Of a stretch of DNA of 6,916 nucleotides, positions 4,910-6,916 are shown piece by piece (positions within the stretch are counted from its first letter, which is position 1; each line of letters starts with the position of its first letter). The stretch is taken from NCBI GenBank assembly GCA_016926925.1, contig JAFGNQ010000385.1:1-6916 (forward strand). Direction: 5' to 3'. The position numbers were made by a program, and so were the translations under genes. The stretch comes from Candidatus Aminicenantota bacterium (GTDB lineage: Bacteria > Acidobacteriota > Aminicenantia > Aminicenantales > Aminicenantaceae). The notes under the pieces were generated by a model. That model searched no databases. It was not told where the DNA came from and was given only the letters and a program-made list of their open reading frames with translations.

Positions 4910-6916
4910 CTTGACAAAATCGGTCTTCGTGTTTTGAGAGGCCGGGCTTCGACGGCCAGTGCCGAAAGGAAGGACAGGACCGTGAAGATAAACACTTTCC
5001 AGAGAGCGGAAACGGCGATCTTTCCCAGGAAGGAAAGAGTCAAAAGCACTTGGCCTTCAGGCCCGAATATCTGTCCGAGGACCGCATTGGAAATGGCATA
5101 GAGGAGTCCGATCGATGCCCCGCAGGCAGCGCCGGCAAGAACTCTTTTGGCGAGAGATGCGCCCTTTGCTCCGAGGGATACGAAGGCAGCGGCCGCCAAG
5201 GGAACCCAGATCGCTACCCACCATGTGTCTGCGAATACAGGGATAACTCCTTTCAGCTTAAAAAAAATTCCATCGATCAGAGAGAGAGAGATGAGTCCGC
5301 AGAGTGTCCACATGAAGACATGACGGTAACGCGGTTTCATAGCAGCACGTAGTTTCCGCCGTTCTCTGAGACGACGGCGGATGGTCAGTGGATAATTGTA
5401 GAACAGATCGAAAACCGTATGCTCGAGTAAAGCTCCCCTCTCTCCGAAAACGGGGACGATATGGACCGCGCCGGTAGCCCAGTGCCCGGCCATGAATCGA
5501 GCCAGATCCGGGTACCTGTATGCCATTTGGATGGGGAAAGCCAGGTAGCCAATGTATTTGAAGAAACTGAGATAGAAGGCGATGCTGTAGTCCTTGAAGT
5601 TGCGCTCTCTCAGGACGAGGAAGGTTACATACAGTCCTCGAACCAGAGATCCGGGAGAAATCGGAGTGACCTGGAAGAGCCCGAGAATGAGCCCCGCGTG
5701 CACCGACGCCTCCTGCCATGACAATTCCGGATGCATTCTTACATAGATGATGGCCACGATTACGGAGACGATTTGTGTCACGGGTAGTGTGCAGACATGT
5801 ACCGCTAGGCTTTTCAAATATTTTTGGATGAATGGTTCCTTGATCTGGTGATGAATCCGAGAGGCCTCCTGTGAAGTCAAGGTACCGTTTTCCTCTCCAT
5901 GAGAGATGAGTTCTTTCAACCAAGCCTCTCGGACATCCGCCTTGAAGTAAAGACGGAAAGGCCGGAGAAAGATGTTATCCAAAGACTTGAGGAAAAAACT
6001 CCGGTCCGACAAAAAGCGGTGGACTCCGGCAGGGAGTATGGCTAAAGGCAGCTGAGCGAAAAAAAACAGAGGATGCCGACTCAGGCTGTGGGTCCGTTGT
6101 GCATCGATACGTCCCGCCCTGTGCCAGCGGATAAGCGCTTCGGCGATGCGGGCCCGGCCCACGCGCCGGAAATAGCCGAACCGGCTGAAGCATTGAAAAT
6201 AATGATGCCGGAAGTCGGCGTTTCCCCAAAGTTTGCGGATGAAACCGCCGAGAAATGGGATTATGCCGAGTATGTAGAATATCCAAGACAGAGCCTTGCT
6301 ATCGGATAGTTTTTGGACGGTCTTGTCATCGATGGTGTTTCTGATTCTCCACGCCTGGATATGACTTTTCAGGATAGCTGCCCAGATTTTGGGCTGTGTC
6401 AGAAGCCGGATATGATGGTGAGGGATGTCGAGAAGCGATTCCCGGTAGGCTTTGTCGCTTTCCTTGAGATCTTCCAAGGCCCCTTTCATATCCGAAAAAG
6501 CCGCACTGTTCCTTTCAACGAAGCCTTGCAGTTTCTCGATGTCTCCTCTGTCGAATTGGACCAGGCTGCCACGGGCGATTCCCCTGAGAATCAGCCTGAA
6601 ATCCGCGGGGCTCATCGGTAAGAAAAGGTGAAGGGCCAGTCCTGCCCGGAAGTCAACGCCCACGAGTCCTTCTGTAGGGTTGGAATCGCTCTCCGTGCGT
6701 TTGAGTGAGTTGGGCTGGCTCTTCCATGTGCCCCACTCATACTGTCGGGCCAGCTCATAGGCGCCCATTTCGTGCATGAGAGCGACCAGCCGGGACATAA
6801 AGGCCTTTTTTGCGCGGAATTCCTGAGAACCGAGGTTATCATCCGGGTCTCCGGCCTTCCATTTCAGACGGTCGTCCAGATTGTCATCCACTTCAAAGCG
6901 CCACATCCGGCCGTCG
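4906..6916 (-). CDS. Large polytopic membrane protein of unknown function, 5'-truncated by window
   Basis: I do not recognise this protein. The frame stays open to the right edge. The first visible ATG (6904-6906) has no clear ribosome binding site in the 10 bases before it, so the true start probably lies outside. Numbering from that Met, 666 residues are visible. Residues 1-200 are soluble and charged, with short hydrophobic patches (VGVDFRAGLAL, 82-92). Hydrophobic segments follow near 204-223, 278-294, 365-390, 401-432, 441-463, 528-545, 561-579, 586-612 and 618-652, ending in a basic tail. Conserved-looking loops are PISPGSLVRG (415-424) and PVFGERGALLEH (485-496) leading into VFDLFYNYPL (498-507). 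Placement in the inner membrane is inferred from these segments. The missing N-terminus may hold a further, perhaps catalytic, domain. It precedes and overlaps the endonuclease V-like gene by four bases, so the two share a transcript. Confidence 0.8.
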   Translation of the reverse strand, partial: DGRMWRFEVDDNLDDRLKWKAGDPDDNLGSQEFRAKKAFMSRLVALMHEMGAYELARQYEWGTWKSQPNSLKRTESDSNPTEGLVGVDFRAGLALHLFLPMSPADFRLILRGIARGSLVQFDRGDIEKLQGFVERNSAAFSDMKGALEDLKESDKAYRESLLDIPHHHIRLLTQPKIWAAILKSHIQAWRIRNTIDDKTVQKLSDSKALSWIFYILGIIPFLGGFIRKLWGNADFRHHYFQCFSRFGYFRRVGRARIAEALIRWHRAGRIDAQRTHSLSRHPLFFFAQLPLAILPAGVHRFLSDRSFFLKSLDNIFLRPFRLYFKADVREAWLKELISHGEENGTLTSQEASRIHHQIKEPFIQKYLKSLAVHVCTLPVTQIVSVIVAIIYVRMHPELSWQEASVHAGLILGLFQVTPISPGSLVRGLYVTFLVLRERNFKDYSIAFYLSFFKYIGYLAFPIQMAYRYPDLARFMAGHWATGAVHIVPVFGERGALLEHTVFDLFYNYPLTIRRRLRERRKLRAAMKPRYRHVFMWTLCGLISLSLIDGIFFKLKGVIPVFADTWWVAIWVPLAAAAFVSLGAKGASLAKRVLAGAACGASIGLLYAISNAVLGQIFGPEGQVLLTLSFLGKIAVSALWKVFIFTVLSFLSALAVEARPLKTRRPILSR
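5260..5291 (-). repeat. T8 run and (CT)6 tract inside the membrane-protein gene
   Basis: On the coding (minus) strand a CT dinucleotide tract of 13 bases (5279-5291) is followed 11 bases later by eight T (5260-5267), which encode part of SLSLIDGIFFK. Gain or loss of one T leads to a stop within a few codons (TAA directly after the run with nine T; TGA shortly after with seven T). Either change would remove about 115 residues holding the last three or four membrane segments. The tracts are seen directly; any slippage is inferred. Confidence 0.5.

Noticed and set aside
5258..5923. 221-codon minus-strand frame overlapping the membrane-protein gene
   Set aside because: It lies wholly inside the membrane gene in another frame, has a proline/arginine/serine-rich composition and no hydrophobic or motif structure; it is a shadow.

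Overview
The window looks like an ordinary chromosomal segment of a Gram-negative bacterium of moderate GC content, most likely a member of the Desulfobacterota (the former Deltaproteobacteria). That placement is an inference. It rests on the accA-hisS-aspS gene order and on a HisS anticodon-side region carrying four cysteine pairs. No rRNA, tRNA, CRISPR array, integrase or complete insertion sequence is visible.

Positions 1-2294 (+) hold a compact housekeeping operon. A good sigma70-type promoter at 17-45 precedes accA (alpha subunit of acetyl-CoA carboxylase carboxyltransferase). accA overlaps hisS (histidyl-tRNA synthetase) by the four bases ATGA. Positions 2295-2758 are a 464-base gap with no convincing gene. 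It contains a 52-base imperfect hairpin whose loop is G-quadruplex-like on the minus strand, and a second set of nested inverted repeats. The gap ends at the ribosome binding site of aspS (aspartyl-tRNA synthetase, 2759-4525, +), which is complete and canonical.

Positions 4526-4558 are a 33-base gap between converging genes, with one weak hairpin. On the minus strand, reading inward from the right edge, there is a large polytopic membrane protein cut by the window end (4906-6916) that I do not recognise. Its stop overlaps, again by ATGA, the start of a 116-residue protein (4559-4909) that resembles the T4 endonuclease V / pyrimidine-dimer glycosylase family. That protein lacks the family's usual Thr2 nucleophile position.

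Functionally the plus-strand genes serve fatty-acid synthesis (malonyl-CoA formation) and aminoacyl-tRNA supply. The minus-strand pair is a separate transcription unit. It couples an envelope protein of unknown role to a putative DNA-repair enzyme, and this pair and the 464-base gap are the least ordinary parts of the window.
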